DNA from: Phoebastria nigripes
Lineage: Eukaryota > Chordata > Aves > Procellariiformes > Diomedeidae
Assembly: GCA_035582835.1 (NCBI GenBank)
Contig: JAYKAV010000300.1
Coordinates: forward strand, 385,675 to 449,674
Reading direction: 5' to 3'
DNA: 64,000 bases
In this document: in pieces, positions 11,301-25,600 of the stretch
Layout: every line of letters starts with the position of its first letter
How positions within the stretch are numbered: the first letter of the stretch is position 1
Notes under the pieces: generated by a model
What the model saw: only the letters and a program-made list of their open reading frames with translations
Told to the model about the DNA's origin: nothing
Database searches by the model: none
Program-made: the position numbers and the translations under genes

Positions 11301-12150
11301 GCTCCTCCTACCCCCTGCCCCCTTGTCATTGCCACAGGTGTCCCTTGTTCCCAAAATCAGCTCCCCTCCTTTGATCCTTGCCCCCACCTCTGCTCAGGTG
11401 AGGAGCATCCACAGGCTCTTCTCAGGGTGCTGTAGGTCACCCTCCTAAATTGCCACTAGTGATACCAGTTACAGGTAACGAGCAATTCGCTCAGGAAGAA
11501 ACCGCTGTTTCCTTTATGGGGGTTTGCTCAGTTGGGCTCTCCCCAAGGCAGTCAGTAACGCTTTAAAAGTTTCATCAATGTTTAAACCATGCACCTCCCC
11601 TCGCAGCGTCAGGGCACCGAACCTGAAGTTTGGTACGAGACACAAGGAGCTCCCAGTACACGCAGGTCCTGCTCTGCTGTCCCCCCACCAGGCAGGAATT
11701 GTTCAGCAGTCTNGTTTGCCCGTTACAAGTGGCTGTCAGCATGGATGTGATGTGAAGGACTTTCTTAAGCTTGCCCCATTTCTTGACAACAGTGCAAATA
11801 CATTTGCATAATTTTTCACTTAAATGGATGTAGGAAATTAAATTTTTAAAAGATAGATAAACTTTTCCAGACCAAAGGCATGTTTGATGGGACCAAAGCA
11901 GTAGGACCTTCAAAAGGAACTAGACAATCTGTGAAATGTCTTACAGGAGACTGAGCGCTTCCCAGAGTATTCCCAGCGACTTGAGCCTGGCTTCCAGATG
12001 GCAGCAGTGAAGAAATACCCCTCACCCCTCCTACTCAGGGGGTTAACTGCAGTGCTGGTGTCCCACTGTCAGCGGGAACTAAAGGCACAAGCAGCAGAGT
12101 TAGACCTGCTGTCGCTGAGAGCCTTCCCTTGAGTCCAGATGCAGAGAGAG
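11300..12150. other. CCDC17/GPBP1L1 intergenic spacer
   Basis: Composition drops from GC-rich to average across this stretch. No gene, RNA or named repeat was recognised. Open frames at 11524-11811 (+) and 11575-11913 (-) have no family features. Confidence 0.55.
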
Positions 12151-12169
12151 CACGGCTAAACGTTAAAAT

Positions 12170-12175
12170 TTTATT
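12170..12175 (-). terminator. GPBP1L1: GPBP1L1 distal polyadenylation signal
   Basis: TTTATT on the plus strand gives AATAAA in the gene's direction, about 1.5 kb past the stop codon. A nearer TTTATT occurs near 12921-12930, so alternative 3' ends are possible. The choice between them cannot be made from sequence. Confidence 0.55.
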
Positions 12176-13681
12176 ACATCTGTCCTCTCTGCCTGGTCAG
12201 GAGTGGATTAAAAAAACCCAAGCAAGACCTCAGGTGAAATGCCCCCAGGTCAGCAAGACCAGGATTTCATACTTGATGTGCAATTCCATCCAACCCACTT
12301 GCAAGTAGTACACAACCATGCAAATACTTTCCAATCCAAAACATTTGTGTACAAGCTGAACTTAAAACAGACACTGAAATAGCTTAGGCCACAACTGAGT
12401 TGTTTGTAAAATCCTTTTTAATCTAATAGAAATGTTTTCATGAATTTTTAAAAAAGATTTCAATGAAAACAGCTTTGGATTCAGACATTCCCTTGCCATG
12501 TTGTGAACATAAACAGCAGCATTGCACTAGGAACAAGTGACACCGACCAGTCGAGCTTCACGATTTTGTATGAAGCGGAAAAAAAAGCAAACTGCTTTAG
12601 TGGAAGATAATTTGAATTATTTTCTTTAAAAAAAAACCAACCAAAAAAACCAACCAAAAAAACAAAAAACAACAACAAAAAAACCCACCAACAACACAAA
12701 CATGGGCTATCATCTCACCATTGTTCTCCCTCTCCCTTCTTAAAGGAAGAGTTTAGCTCCTGCAGTCTGAGCGCTACAGCAATGTTTGCCAAGTGGAAAA
12801 ATACAGCGGGAGAAGAAACTATTTATCCCCAGTGCTATTAAACCCCCAAAGTTGCAGGTCCCTTTAGAGGAAAGCTTTTCTTACATAAGAAAGACAATTA
12901 GAATTGGCAAACTGATGCAAAATATTTATTCCAAGTTAGTTATTTTTGATGCAGTAGTTTTTCCCCCTCATACAGACTCAATGTGATAGTCACTTTTTTA
13001 AATCTGTAAATAATGTTATCAAAATAATCTTAATCTTTGAAATCTCACAAAAAATTTATATTTTACAATCCACCCTGAATATCAAGGCTGCAAGAAGAAG
13101 AACACAAACAATTCCTATATCCAAATATTTTACAGCTGTACCCAAAAAAAGAAAACCACAAACGCCTGGTTAAGTGATGAAGCTCCCCGAGCCGCCAAAA
13201 AAAAATAAAATAAAATAAAAAACTCATGTTATTAGCATTAATTTAACATAATTAGAACTTCAATAGCCATTTTGTCATTGACAATGATTGTTTTAGCACA
13301 CTTACCGCACGACATTATGTAATGCAGGCGGCACTGTTAGAAGCTTGTTGTTGCAAAGATCAGTCAGCCACTTGTATCCTGCTTACAAGACTGAACTTGT
13401 GCACTGCCCCACAAGGGATTTTTGTCAAAATTTGCTAGCTGCACAAACTTCTATTAAGCATTAGGGCAAAACCAAAAGAAAAAGCTAAAGAAGCCAATTT
13501 CTCTCTTCTTTGGGATACAATTATTTCCCTTGTGCATGAAGTATCAACAACAAAAGAAAAAACTGAACAGACTGGAGACAGAATAAACTCTGTTTAGTTT
13601 ATACAACCCCAAACACATGTTGAACTATGAACTGAGTTTATTGGGTTGGTTTTATTTATTTTAATTTTCTTGTGCCCACTT
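12176..13681 (-). other. GPBP1L1: GPBP1L1 3'UTR (inferred)
   Basis: A/T-rich sequence following the stop codon, with an A/C-rich low-complexity block at 12630-12700 and no competing gene. A long AT-rich 3'UTR fits the family. Confidence 0.55.
12630..12700. repeat. A/C-rich low-complexity block
   Basis: Imperfect repeats of caaccaaaaaaa and caacaac lie within the inferred GPBP1L1 3'UTR. On the transcript strand this is a T/G-rich run. Confidence 0.7.
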
Positions 13682-16600
13682 TCAGGCATCGTCATCTGAC
13701 GTTTCGCTGCTACTAGTTTCTGTGTCTGAGTCCTCAATCTTTGTCTTAAAAGTGCTTCTCCAGTGGAACAACAGGCTGGAGCCGCGGCCCTGAAGAAATC
13801 CATTCTTCCCAAATCCGTTTCTTCTTCGCTGTAGGAATGAAAGCAAGTTTTAAAACAAGCAGAAGTGCGGAGAGTAACTGTCGCTAACCACCTGTGGACA
13901 CAAATTATGTATTTAACTGTATACACACGTGCTGCACGGATAATGCAGAATCATCGACTGCACTACAATCTCACTTCAATTCTTTGTCTTCTCGAACATC
14001 CTTAAGAATTACACCACAGAAGGGCTTGTGCATGAGAAGGGAGAGGGAGAAGAGCAGTCACAAGAGCTGTAAACATACCTGCTCTGATTTAATTTGGAAC
14101 TCTTTGAGCTCATCCTCCGTGAGGGGAAGGTAGTTCTCATCATTTTCAGGATATTCCTGCCATCCCATTTCTTTCAATAACCTGATTTGTGGAGAAAATA
14201 AAAGGGGCATGGGAATTAAAGCAAAGGAACAATGGCAAAGGAGAGAACATTTTGTCCATGAGGCACAAGGTTTTGTATTAATTCACTCCCAATTCACCAG
14301 GGAATCTTCTATATAAGAGACGACTTCAACAATGCTTTGTCTTTACCCAACATTTTTCAATATCTTTTACAAATATTTAATCATCAGCAGTCCTGTACAA
14401 TGGGTAAATAACTAGTCTAGCAGAAGGAAAGCAAGGCAGAGATTTGAAATTCTACCCAAGCACACTGAAGGAGGACATGAGGCAATCAAACCAGTATCGC
14501 AGCTCAGAATCTCCTAAAACGTACTATCCGCTTACACCAGAGGCTCACACGCTGCTTACTCACTGAAGCGAGATACAAGCCGAGATACTAGGTAAATATT
14601 TTATTAACTCTCCTCCACTTTTACAGCATTTAAAGCAGCACAGGAGTATTCTAAGTGCAGGCAGGCAGAAAGTGGTGTGTGTGTGAGGGTGTATCTTCTG
14701 TCTTCAGACCATTCCATTTAGGACACCTGCTTGTAAATTAACCAGAATCACACAAGGTTTGTGCTCACTCCTGGCGTGGGCAGGTAAATATCTAGGCAGC
14801 ATTAACATGCAGGGATGTGGCACTAGAGAAGCACTGGAATTTAATTACAGACCTTGGTAAAGTCTTGGCTCACCTGTCATCAGTGTCTTGTTTTACTTTC
14901 AATAAGACTCCACCCAGTCCAGCACTAGTCACGAAGCCCACACACCTCTAGCTCAGTACACACAAAGCTACTGCTGCTTCCCAGAGAGTTGTCTTTGAAA
15001 TAGTTTCCTTCTCCTCACACAGTCTGAGGACTCACCCTCTTTTACTCCAGACACTTTATTTTGCCATTTACTCACCTGTGTTCTGCTTCCAGTGAATGAG
15101 AGAGGTTTTCCCCCTCCTCTGGCAAAGGAAGAGAAAGGCCATTCTGATGGCAGTTCTCTTCCCAGTTTTCCTTTGGTTCTGGTGTGCTGTTGCTCTCCAT
15201 CTAAAGAAAATTAAAAGCATCAAAGTGTGCTTGCACAGACCGTGCCAATAGCACAGTTCCAAGTTCAAGCTTGCTTTTGGAAGTAAATCCTTTCACCTTG
15301 AGTCAGTGTTTTTTACAGAGCCTGGACTGATAATGGTTGAAAGCAACTTCTACCTGGCTGTGACAAGACAACACAGTATGAACGATGTGGTGGACTGCAC
15401 TTTTGTGTCAAGGGAGTAAGTGCTGGCATTACAAAGCCATCATCAGTGGCTTCAGAGCGAGAGTAAGAAAACTATGAGAATGAAATACTCCTAAGGACGC
15501 CCTTTACATACACATTAAGCCACAGACATGCATTTAGGGGTCTGGTCCAAGCCTCTGAGGCTTGAGCCACTATCCTGCACCTTTCACAAATACTGAGTTC
15601 TACTTTCCTGTGATGTAGTTTGACAAGGAAGTTTGAAAGCAAATTAAGATGTTAAAATATGGTATTGTTCCACTCCTTAGAGAATCCTTGCAAAAATCTA
15701 GATTACCTTCACCATCTGTGACCTTCCCTTCCACCTCATTTATTACTTATCCATTTGCATTTCATCATGTTACAGATCTCCCTTCATCACAGTGCAGTGC
15801 ACTACTTCTGCTGGCATGTGGGCCAGACCAATGGAAGTCATTCCTTTCCTCCTCCAGAGCCTGAATTACATACACTGCTCTGTTTTTTTTCGGTACCCAA
15901 CTCCTTAAATACATAATGATCATATATACAGTATATACAGTAAGGACAGCGATCTTACATCATCCAGCTTGTCACATTCTCTGTTCTCTGTTATCTCCCC
16001 ATTCCTATCATCTTTCAGTGCCTTCAGGAATTCGCTCTTTTTATCAGTGGTACGGCGCATCAGCTTCGTCAAGCGTGAAGAGCAGATCTCGATGGGAGGG
16101 GTGGTGCTGGAAGGACTCTAGACAAAGAAGGTAGAATATAGAGACTTTCAAGCTGTACTGCTGTGAAGATGGGGCCCTCTTCAGGGTCTGTGCTTACACC
16201 TTTCAAACACCCATCAGTTCTTTGGCTGGCTCTTAACCCCTGAAAGAAACCCGTAATGTCAAATTCCCATAAAAATACTGACTGGTGTTGCACATTCACT
16301 TATTCCCTTACCAGCACATTGTTCTCCCACCTATCATTATTGACTCTTAATTTTTTTTCTTCCCCTAGGAGTCAATTCACATGGCCATGAATACATTTTT
16401 CTTGTTCCTTGGCAATGTAACTCTCTCAAGCAATGCTGGAGCCTACAACAGAATATTAAAGCAGAGAACTTCATGCAAGACTCTTACCCTACAAAAATTA
16501 AAAAATCAAGGAGATTAGGCTCAGTTCAAATTTGCGTCTTAAGACATCCTGAGAGACTTACCCTGAAATTAAGCTATGGGGTGGTAAACTCCTTTCAGGG

Positions 16601-19600
16601 AGTGGTTACATCCTTAACTAACCACAACTGGATGTGAAATAGGTAGCCACAGCCTCAGTATCCTCCCCTGGAGAGCATGCTGCCAATTCCTTGCTATGTA
16701 CACTCACAGCCCAGATAGTTCAGTGCGTAGCCAGACACAGACAACCCTGGAGCCTGTGGGAAATCTGCTCAGCTCAATTCATGAACCCAAGGGAACCTCC
16801 CATGCTCTTCCACAGTGTTTAAGCTTTCTTAATTATCTTGAATCTGTGAACCAGGTATAAGGCACAACAGTTTGCACATTAGCAGTGTCCCAGCCATGAC
16901 ACTGCAATAAAAACATTGCTAACCAAGATGAGCTTTCAATTTAATCTGTTCCATCATTTTGACTGGACACGCAAAAGAAATCTAAAAACAGGTTATGTGA
17001 AAGTTCCCAGTATCTTAACCTTCTGCTCATATATGGAGTTGATGCCTGGCTACTCCAAGACAATGAGGAATTTAGTCATTAATATGGATACTTGATGCTA
17101 GAATCTTGCATGCAAAACTATTCTTTTCCTTCACTTACTTGCTTTGATTTTTCTCTCGATATTAAAACAGAGTAAAATTTCCTAAAGCCTGTAGTGTTTT
17201 TCTCCGCCCCCCCCCTTTTTTTTTTAAACTAGGGTGGGAAGGTTGCAAATTCAGGCTCTTCAGAATTAATCTCCTTAGCAAAGTGTTTTTATCATACTCA
17301 TAGTGCTCTGAGCAAAGATCAAGGGAACTGAAATATTTAGCAAAACAAGGCAGCAACTGCTGCTTATATTTCTAATGCCTGTTGCACATGAAACACTGGT
17401 GTGCAATAATGCCTTTCAGGGAAGTGCATGCTAGAAGTAATGTCTTATATTAAACATTTCTCAAGTGGCCTTTTCAGATTTTGCCTAACTCAACACAGTA
17501 AGGAACAAATCAGCAATTGTAACAGACATAACAAGTGACTGAATATTAGGATAAGAAGCTAGCATAGTACTGAAATTAAAGCTCTCAACATGGTAATTAG
17601 TTTGACTGCAGTGACAGAAGGTAGCAATGAACAAAGGACACTAAAAATTAGATGTCTTCTGGTAATTTGGAATACTCTACTAAAGCACTTGAGCTCTTTG
17701 CTAGAAGTAGATGTTTTAATGGCACTGTATAGAACTGCTGAGGTACTAAAACTTAATTTCTACGCATTAGGTGAAGACAGTTAAAGCTAAGGTTTAGAAA
17801 CAACAGTCCTAAAGGGAACTGAATTTCACCTCAATTCTGATTTTATTCATAACTTTCTGTAGAAGGGTTTATAATACTAAAAGAGAATGTTATGTAAAGG
17901 GGTACAAATAGTCATTTTTTGACATCTTTTCCAAAGGTAGGTTTAGCCCTTTGACTGAAACATCAAGGCATCTCTCTCTTTTTTTTTTGTTAAATAAGAG
18001 CACTATGCATAATCTCAGATTTGTTCAGATATCAGTTTGTTTAACAGGGGTAGCTACTCTAGCAGAAAAATCATCCTGTATCATTTTAAGAATTCAGACT
18101 GTATCTTAATTCGGTTATCTTAGACTGTCTTGTGGGGCCATGGTGCCGGTGCTAGTTGGCACCCTTTTGGTTTTCCACACACTGTGGTCTCTTATGAATA
18201 AAGGTGCTATTTCCAACAGTTCTGCAGGAGGGGCATTATCCCCATTTCAGAAATAAAAAAGGCAGAGATTACTTGTAGTAGGCCTGTGGAGCTAGGATTA
18301 CAGTAGTATTTGCTGGCCATGGTCCTGTGTTTTCATACTGCATGTCTCTAACAGATTAAAAGAAAAATGTATTACAAGTGTTCAATTTTAGTTGGGAGGA
18401 ATTTTCAAGCCCTTTTTGTTTAGTTGATTGATGCTGGTAATACAAGAAGTATTAAAGGAAGTACTGCTTGTTCTGGCGAAAACCCAGCTGCCTGCTCCTG
18501 CTATCAGATTAGTACCTGACATCTTTGCTGACTAAAGTTTCAGGCAAGACCTTCTTGGGAGGGGGTGGTGGTGGTGGAATGAAGTAACGGAGACTACTTG
18601 TGTTACTAATGTGTGATATAAAGTGAATGCCCTTCTCGGTATCTACCTATAGGTGAAAGCCTATTTAAGTTTACATATTTATGCTGCAGAGGTGTTCATA
18701 CTGTGCTGTGCGTTACACAAAAAGGAAGGCTGTCAGTAGCACAAAGGACTCGGTCTGAGGACAGACAAAGGCAAGGTAAGGGAAAGGGATACAGTGTAAG
18801 ATCTATTTGTCAAAGTGGTAGGTGCATGCTTGTTAACTATTGCTTTTAATGACTGCTTTTACACTCAGCAGTGGCTAAAGTAGAAAAGTACAGGCAGTTG
18901 CAAGGTAAAGCCTGCAAAGCAGAGAATCATGAAGAAGATGACAAAGTCTTATTTTAGAAGTAAGATCTGTAAAGGAAAAAGACAAATGCACAACTAGAAA
19001 AAAACCACTGTTACACTGGAAACACAAACACACTCATTTCAAATTATGTGAATACGAGGCTTATTACAGTCTGTTTTATTTTTGTTGTTTTTACATATGA
19101 TCACAAACCTGTTGAATTTTGATTCCCAGGAGCAGAGGAGAAAAAGTTATTCAGTGTCACTTTTCTATTAAGCTTTGTGGAATTTCAAGCTCCAAANCAG
19201 CATTTTGTATATAAGCTATGAAGTGATACATAGAAATGTTGGCCAAAATGTGTTTTGTCACAGTTACTGCTGAAATGTTAACAGATTTATATGCAAGGTT
19301 CCTTCCATACTTCAGACCAAAAGCAGAGGTAAGTCAGTTTCCACCTCACCTCCTTCCAACACCAAAAGTAAAAACAGACACTGTAGCTGAAGACACATGT
19401 ACACACATTAAACCCCTTCAACCCTCTCAGAGCTCATTACTTGTGCTGTTGCTGTCCTAGAGAAAGGAAATGAGGCAGATCACCTTCCTTCCTGTTCTTT
19501 TCCCATATTAAAGAATAGCATGGGAATCAGTTTACCTATCTGTTCACATCAGTTCTTGGTATATCCACTCTGATAACACCAAGTCTACGCATGTCTCATT

Positions 19601-22600
19601 ATGCAACACTATTTAAAGCATTAGTACTTTTTTTTTTTTATATTGGAGGGAAATTCTAATACATTCGGACAAACACCAATAGCTTTACATCCAGGTAAAC
19701 CACATTTTTATTCCTTTTAGTGTATCAGAGATGTGGCAGAACGTGCTAAGAATATACAAGTAAGTCATTCTTCAAGAGTGCAAAGGTAAGTATACCATGT
19801 ACAGAGAGGACCTTATGTTTCAGCTATAGTAGGTGATAGCGATAAGAGTTCCCACCTTATCCCCAAACCCAACCCCTTACCTCTTTGGGAGAGGTGAGGA
19901 CTGAGCCACTCGCCAGTACCGCTGGTTTGGTTACAGACACTGGACTGGTAAAGGCAGAGTCACGGCTGGAGGAAAGCGAGCCTGGTTTATGTTCACTTCT
20001 GTTTGCTTTCCATGGACTCGGCTGTATTGAAGAGAACACAAAATACTGGACAATAAATGGTAAGGCACAAGAAGGGGTCGCTTGCAAGTAGTAAAATGAA
20101 TAAACAAACATTATGTTGGCTGTTGTACGGATATTTTTCCTCCCTCTCCAAGAACAGTCTCAAGTTTACCTCGACACCCATTATTTTTCCCTGTCTTCTG
20201 TTCTCCCCAAACCACACACAATTCTGCTTCATGGGCACCACCCTCCAGTAAAACACCGTTAGAGCTCAAAGAGAAAATCCAGCATTGCTCTTCATTAACT
20301 GGAATCACCACTGAGTAACGCAATGCATCTTACAGCTACCCACAGATGGGAAGTAAAAAAATCCCAATTCACATTTCATATGGGAACACTGTATGCCACA
20401 AAGAAAGGGTTTGCATCACTTGACAGGAACTTCCCCTGTGCAAGGAAGAAGCACATCAAGGAATATTTCTGTCCAGACTGAGAATGCAAATTATTTATTT
20501 CCTAGGTCTCTGAAAGTGTCCAACATTGCACTGATTTAGCAGCAACAACAAAAGAAGAAAAAAAGAAAAAAAGCAGCCAGTTCATTACAGTGCATGAGCA
20601 CTTGCTGCTTTGCTCTGGATACTCTCTGCAGTATCCCTTCAAATACACTGGCAATTTGGCTGAAAAGCAAAGCCTTCANGATAAGTTTTTGTTACTTGGA
20701 ATGTTATTCTTGACCCTCTCTTATCAACGAAGGACAAACACTGTGAAGTGACAGTCTTTACAAAAAGGATCCTAACAAGAAACTTTTATCAAGTAGCACA
20801 AGAAATACACCTGTCAGAGCATTAAAACATACTGGTTCCTTTGACCCATTAGACTTCTGAAGCCAGCTTCAAGTCATTAGCAAAATAACTCACACACAAG
20901 TGGGATTCAGTTAAATCTGAGATGCAACAGATCTTGCATTCTGCAAGCAATGAGAATGGAAGCCATTATTTCAGTATGTTCTCATTCTCCATTGGGTTAT
21001 TTTATTCATTTTTAAATAAATAAATCAGTAGAGGAGGCCATCAGCATTACTCTTCCACCCCAACTTAAGAACAAGAGCAGCCCACATTATTGAATGGATT
21101 ATTCGGCATTCACAGCACACATTCCAAACATTCCCTTCAAACCCAGAAAATAGCCCCATCTGTGCAATATTGCCTGGTACTGAAATTAGGGTGTAGAATT
21201 ACTATGACAAAAAGTTTCCCTCTGCAGATCCGGTGGTTGCACTGTTTAGATAGCCAGCTCTTGGCTGCTGATTGTTGTTCTTCCAGCTTCCACAAAGGGG
21301 CAGCTTAGACAAATTCAAAGACAGACCCCTACAGCTTTCTTAGGGAGGCCACTAGATTCAAGCACAACAGAGATGAATATCAAAAGGAATCGTCTGCAGA
21401 TTATGGCCTTCATGGATTGATTGACTGTGAACAATTAGCCATCTCAATTAGCCAAGAAAGAATGCACTTGTTTCACTGCCACCAGTTCTCTTCCTTTCAA
21501 TACTACTTGGTACAACTTAACAAAAACATTTTTCATTCAGTTTGGCTGTGACAGCTTTCCAATACTGCTGACTTTGTCAAAAGGAATGTTTTGACCCCTC
21601 TACTACTTTATGCACTGCAATTTCTGTACAACTTTCTAGAGTCTTCAGAATAATGCATCCTACCATAGCTGCTTTATGTCTGTACCTTTAAAAAAAAGGC
21701 ATCATGCACACAGTTTTTCTGCCTAAGGATATGCTGATCTTCCACCTTTTAGCTTTGCTACTGGTCACCATTCATTAACAAAAGCGCTGTTGATGACACC
21801 AGCAGACAATTTGATAATCATTTTAACCATTAGGATTTTTCCTGTAGTTGGCAGAATTTGGTCTGAATTAAGAGAAAATTACAAAAGAGAAAGCAGCTCT
21901 AAACTTGCTTTCTTACAAAAAAGTTGTTAATCTTTCCTATTTTGCTTTTATCTTTGAAGTAAGACGAATCTACTCTAATCATAGGGAGGATTTTGTTGGA
22001 ATGTCACAGCCAGCATTAGTAATTAATAAATTATAGAACTGAAAGTATTTGGACACCTTTTTAAAGAACAACCTAGCTAATAATTTTCTTTAGCTTCTTA
22101 AATACTTTCACTATCAATCCTACAAAGTTTCTAGGGCATCTATACATGTAGATTCTCTGGAAAAATGGGCAAGATAAAGCCTAGAACTAAGAAACAAACA
22201 AACAAACAAATTACTTTTTTTCAACACTCCTATATTTCTTTCCGTAAAAGAATTATAGTACAAGACTCATTACTTTTCCAGGTTGTCTTTAAGGCTCAAC
22301 TAAATTAGAGCTAAATTGCAGGATGTTACAATCTAATCTGATCTTAGCCTCAATTGTGTTTTAAACACATCAAAGTATTGTAACCCAATAAAGATTTTTC
22401 AAGGTAGTCACGTGAACAATTCAAGCACATCATAGCACACATTCCACTTCTCTAGCATTGCTTGTTTTGTCTAATTAAGATAAGGATTTGTCTTATGCAT
22501 GAGAACACACCCATTCAAACAGACATTAGAATAGTCAGAAGAGAGGTTAATTCTCTGTATGGACAAGACCAAATGGCATTTTCACAGGCAACAACACTTT

Positions 22601-25600
22601 TAGTAGTAAACAGACCTCTACTATAAAGGCCACTTCCCCAGAAACTACTGGATTCCAACTTCTGCTATTTTTTAGGGGGTTGATTCCCTTGTCAAGAGAG
22701 AGAGTTCTCCCTTGATCTGCAGTTCACTAACTCAGTTGGAAACCCCTGTACCTTGGAAGGAGGAGCTGCAGGTTTAGGAACCAGATTTTTGTAGACACTT
22801 GGGACAATGGTGGTGGCTTTGTTGCCATTTGCCAGGTGAGAAACAGGTGATGTAAATGCAGCTGAGAAGGCAGCGGCAGGATCCTCTTTTGAAACCTTTT
22901 TGATGACCAGCATCTTGGTAGGTTGCTTGGCACTAGGGGGGTTTTCTGTAAAAATAAAAGNAGAAAGATTCTGAAATACAATTGTTCAGTTTCATAACAG
23001 CTTCAGTATACTGCTCCAGTTTCTCCCCTCTCAAATCTTAGATGCTACACATCTGATTCTGAGACTGCTATCAGCTGTTCTGTCGTTTCAGCTTTGAGCA
23101 AAGATACTGGATAAGGATGTCAAAGTCCAATCTTTTTTCATTTAACCACAACAGCTCCCTTGATGCTAAAGGGAAAAACCTACAGTGACATCAGCTAACA
23201 GCCTTCCACCATACTACTGGAATCAGAACAGATATTAGCATTTTTTTGAGCAACCATGGATCACTTTTGTTAATTCACTAACACAGCAAAAATACTTTGC
23301 ATAACTTATACATCAAAAGACACGGTGCTTCTACAAACAAGCACAATTAATATTTCTTAGGCCAAATCAACACATTTGCAGGAGCAGAACAATTTAAAAA
23401 CAGTAATAGTATAAACAATTAAAAGCCCCACAAATGCTAATTGTCGTTATTTTTTGAGCAGAACAATAGCTACCTGACAAACATTCAAAAAGAATACAAT
23501 CTGGTACTATAGCAAGAAGTTTTTTTGATTTTTTTTTTTTTTTGTATTTGTACTATTTATAGTATCTAACCCAACTAATCTAGCTACACTCTAACTAGAG
23601 ATTAACAAACCTGTATTTAGTTGCTAGAACTGGTACCTTGTTTCACTATTTTTTTTTTTTTAATGCACAGATTCACATACCACATCAGAATCAAGAGCAA
23701 GCCTGTTCTGAGTTTAAAAAAAAAAAAATCAAATAAATCCAAACCACTGAATTATGACAGTTTTGCTGTATTTCTAATATGAAGATCACAAGTCAGGAAC
23801 TAATGTCTAGTTCACTCAAATCTGCTCTGCCTTTCAAGTGATGTCTGCAGGAAATTGTAACTGCAGTAAGACAGGAAGCAAATGAACAGTGACATTACTG
23901 CCACCAGCAGTTTTTTTATGACAAGACAAGCACAGGTTCAAGTAGACAAAAAGGCCAAGAGATTAGTGAAGACTGGGGGAGGAAAACAACAAAGGAGAGA
24001 AAGCTGCAAACTGTCTGCTTCACTCAAGTCTTTAAAAATCTTTTTGAGTGACAAAACTAGCATTTAAACATTGGTTACAACTTCCTGCTTCAGCATCAGC
24101 ATTCTGTACAGCGATGTAAATACCTTTACCTACCCCATACTCCAGAAGGTGTTCCTAAAGGTTTGTTCTGGTTGTTGTGTCTTCCAGCTTCTGGATTCAA
24201 AGATGGCTGTAAAAAGACAATGCAAATGAGTATATCGTTATATCACATATAATAAAAAAAATTCAGTGTTAACATAACATTATGCTCCTAGGAACCCAGA
24301 GTACAGGTAGATTTCTCTGAACAGCACCTGAATTAGAAGAAAGTGCTTTGTCACAAGACATCTAAAAATCAAGTTTGTATTCTCCTTGGCTTCTGCTGTA
24401 TTTCCAACAGAATTATCAGAGGGTTCAGGATAGGCCCTTTAGTCTTCTGCCATATGATTAAGTAGATTCCACCAACCAATACACACATAAAAGATTTAGG
24501 TATTTAATCGGCAGCTCAAAATATGAACCAGAATCCACATCGTCAATATATGAAGAATCTAGTCTCATTTCCCAAATATTTTTATACAATAATTATGCAT
24601 TAATCAATAAAAAAAAAAAAAACTAAAAGCGATACTAGGCTCCTAATGTAAAGGAATAATGAATATATATACATTTACTGACAAAAAAAGCTACATCTCA
24701 ATTTATGTTAAGCTTCAGAGTCCACTTTTCAGGACAATACTGCATGCAGACTCAGTGCTCTCTGCAGACTTACCTTTGATTCAGTATCAGAATTCAACTT
24801 AGTGGAACAACTAAGGACATGTCCAAGCTCAAAGCAGAGTACAGAAAATCTAAGCATTCAATGACAAGTGTTCCTGATTAGCTATTCCTCTTCCCCCGTC
24901 CCAAATAACTTCAGTTCAAAATAAAGCCATCTTTTTCCTCTTTTTAATGAATTCTTCATATGTTAGTTACTATGGCAACAGCATAAGTCTCTAATAATGA
25001 GCTTCTGAAATAGTAGGCATTCCTGTTCTATAAGAGTTAGGAAAAAATGTCACACCATAGCATAAATTCCTGCCTCAGACCCTAGAAATCCCTCTGTTTC
25101 AGTGCTTCATTTTTTAGTTACAGGTCAGTTTTATAGCAGGGGTGCTCACACCACGGGAGAACTTAGACTAACAGACTGTTTTGCAGACCTTTCAGGAGAA
25201 GTGTTGCCATCATCAGCCACGCAGGCCTAACAGCTACATACTTAACCACAGTATACATCAGTTTCACCACTATGCCAAAGACAACACAGGAGTTATTTAG
25301 CAAAGCTTGCTGCTAGACAGTGTGTGGTATTATCATCATAAAAAAAATTGGGGGAAGTAATTACAGAAGAAACAGCCATGTAGCTGAGGAAAGGCACTCT
25401 TCAAGGCACTGAAGAATGAAGAAGTACATGGAAGAAAGGTTTAGACCAAGATAGACTACAACAGTGCACAGCTGCAATCATTACAATAACTTTCTACATT
25501 TCAACAGGCTTTTGACAGTCTAAAGAACAGGCTTATAGAAATCCTGAATTACAGTACTCTTGAGAAATCAAATTAACAGAAATCTACACATAAGCTTTAT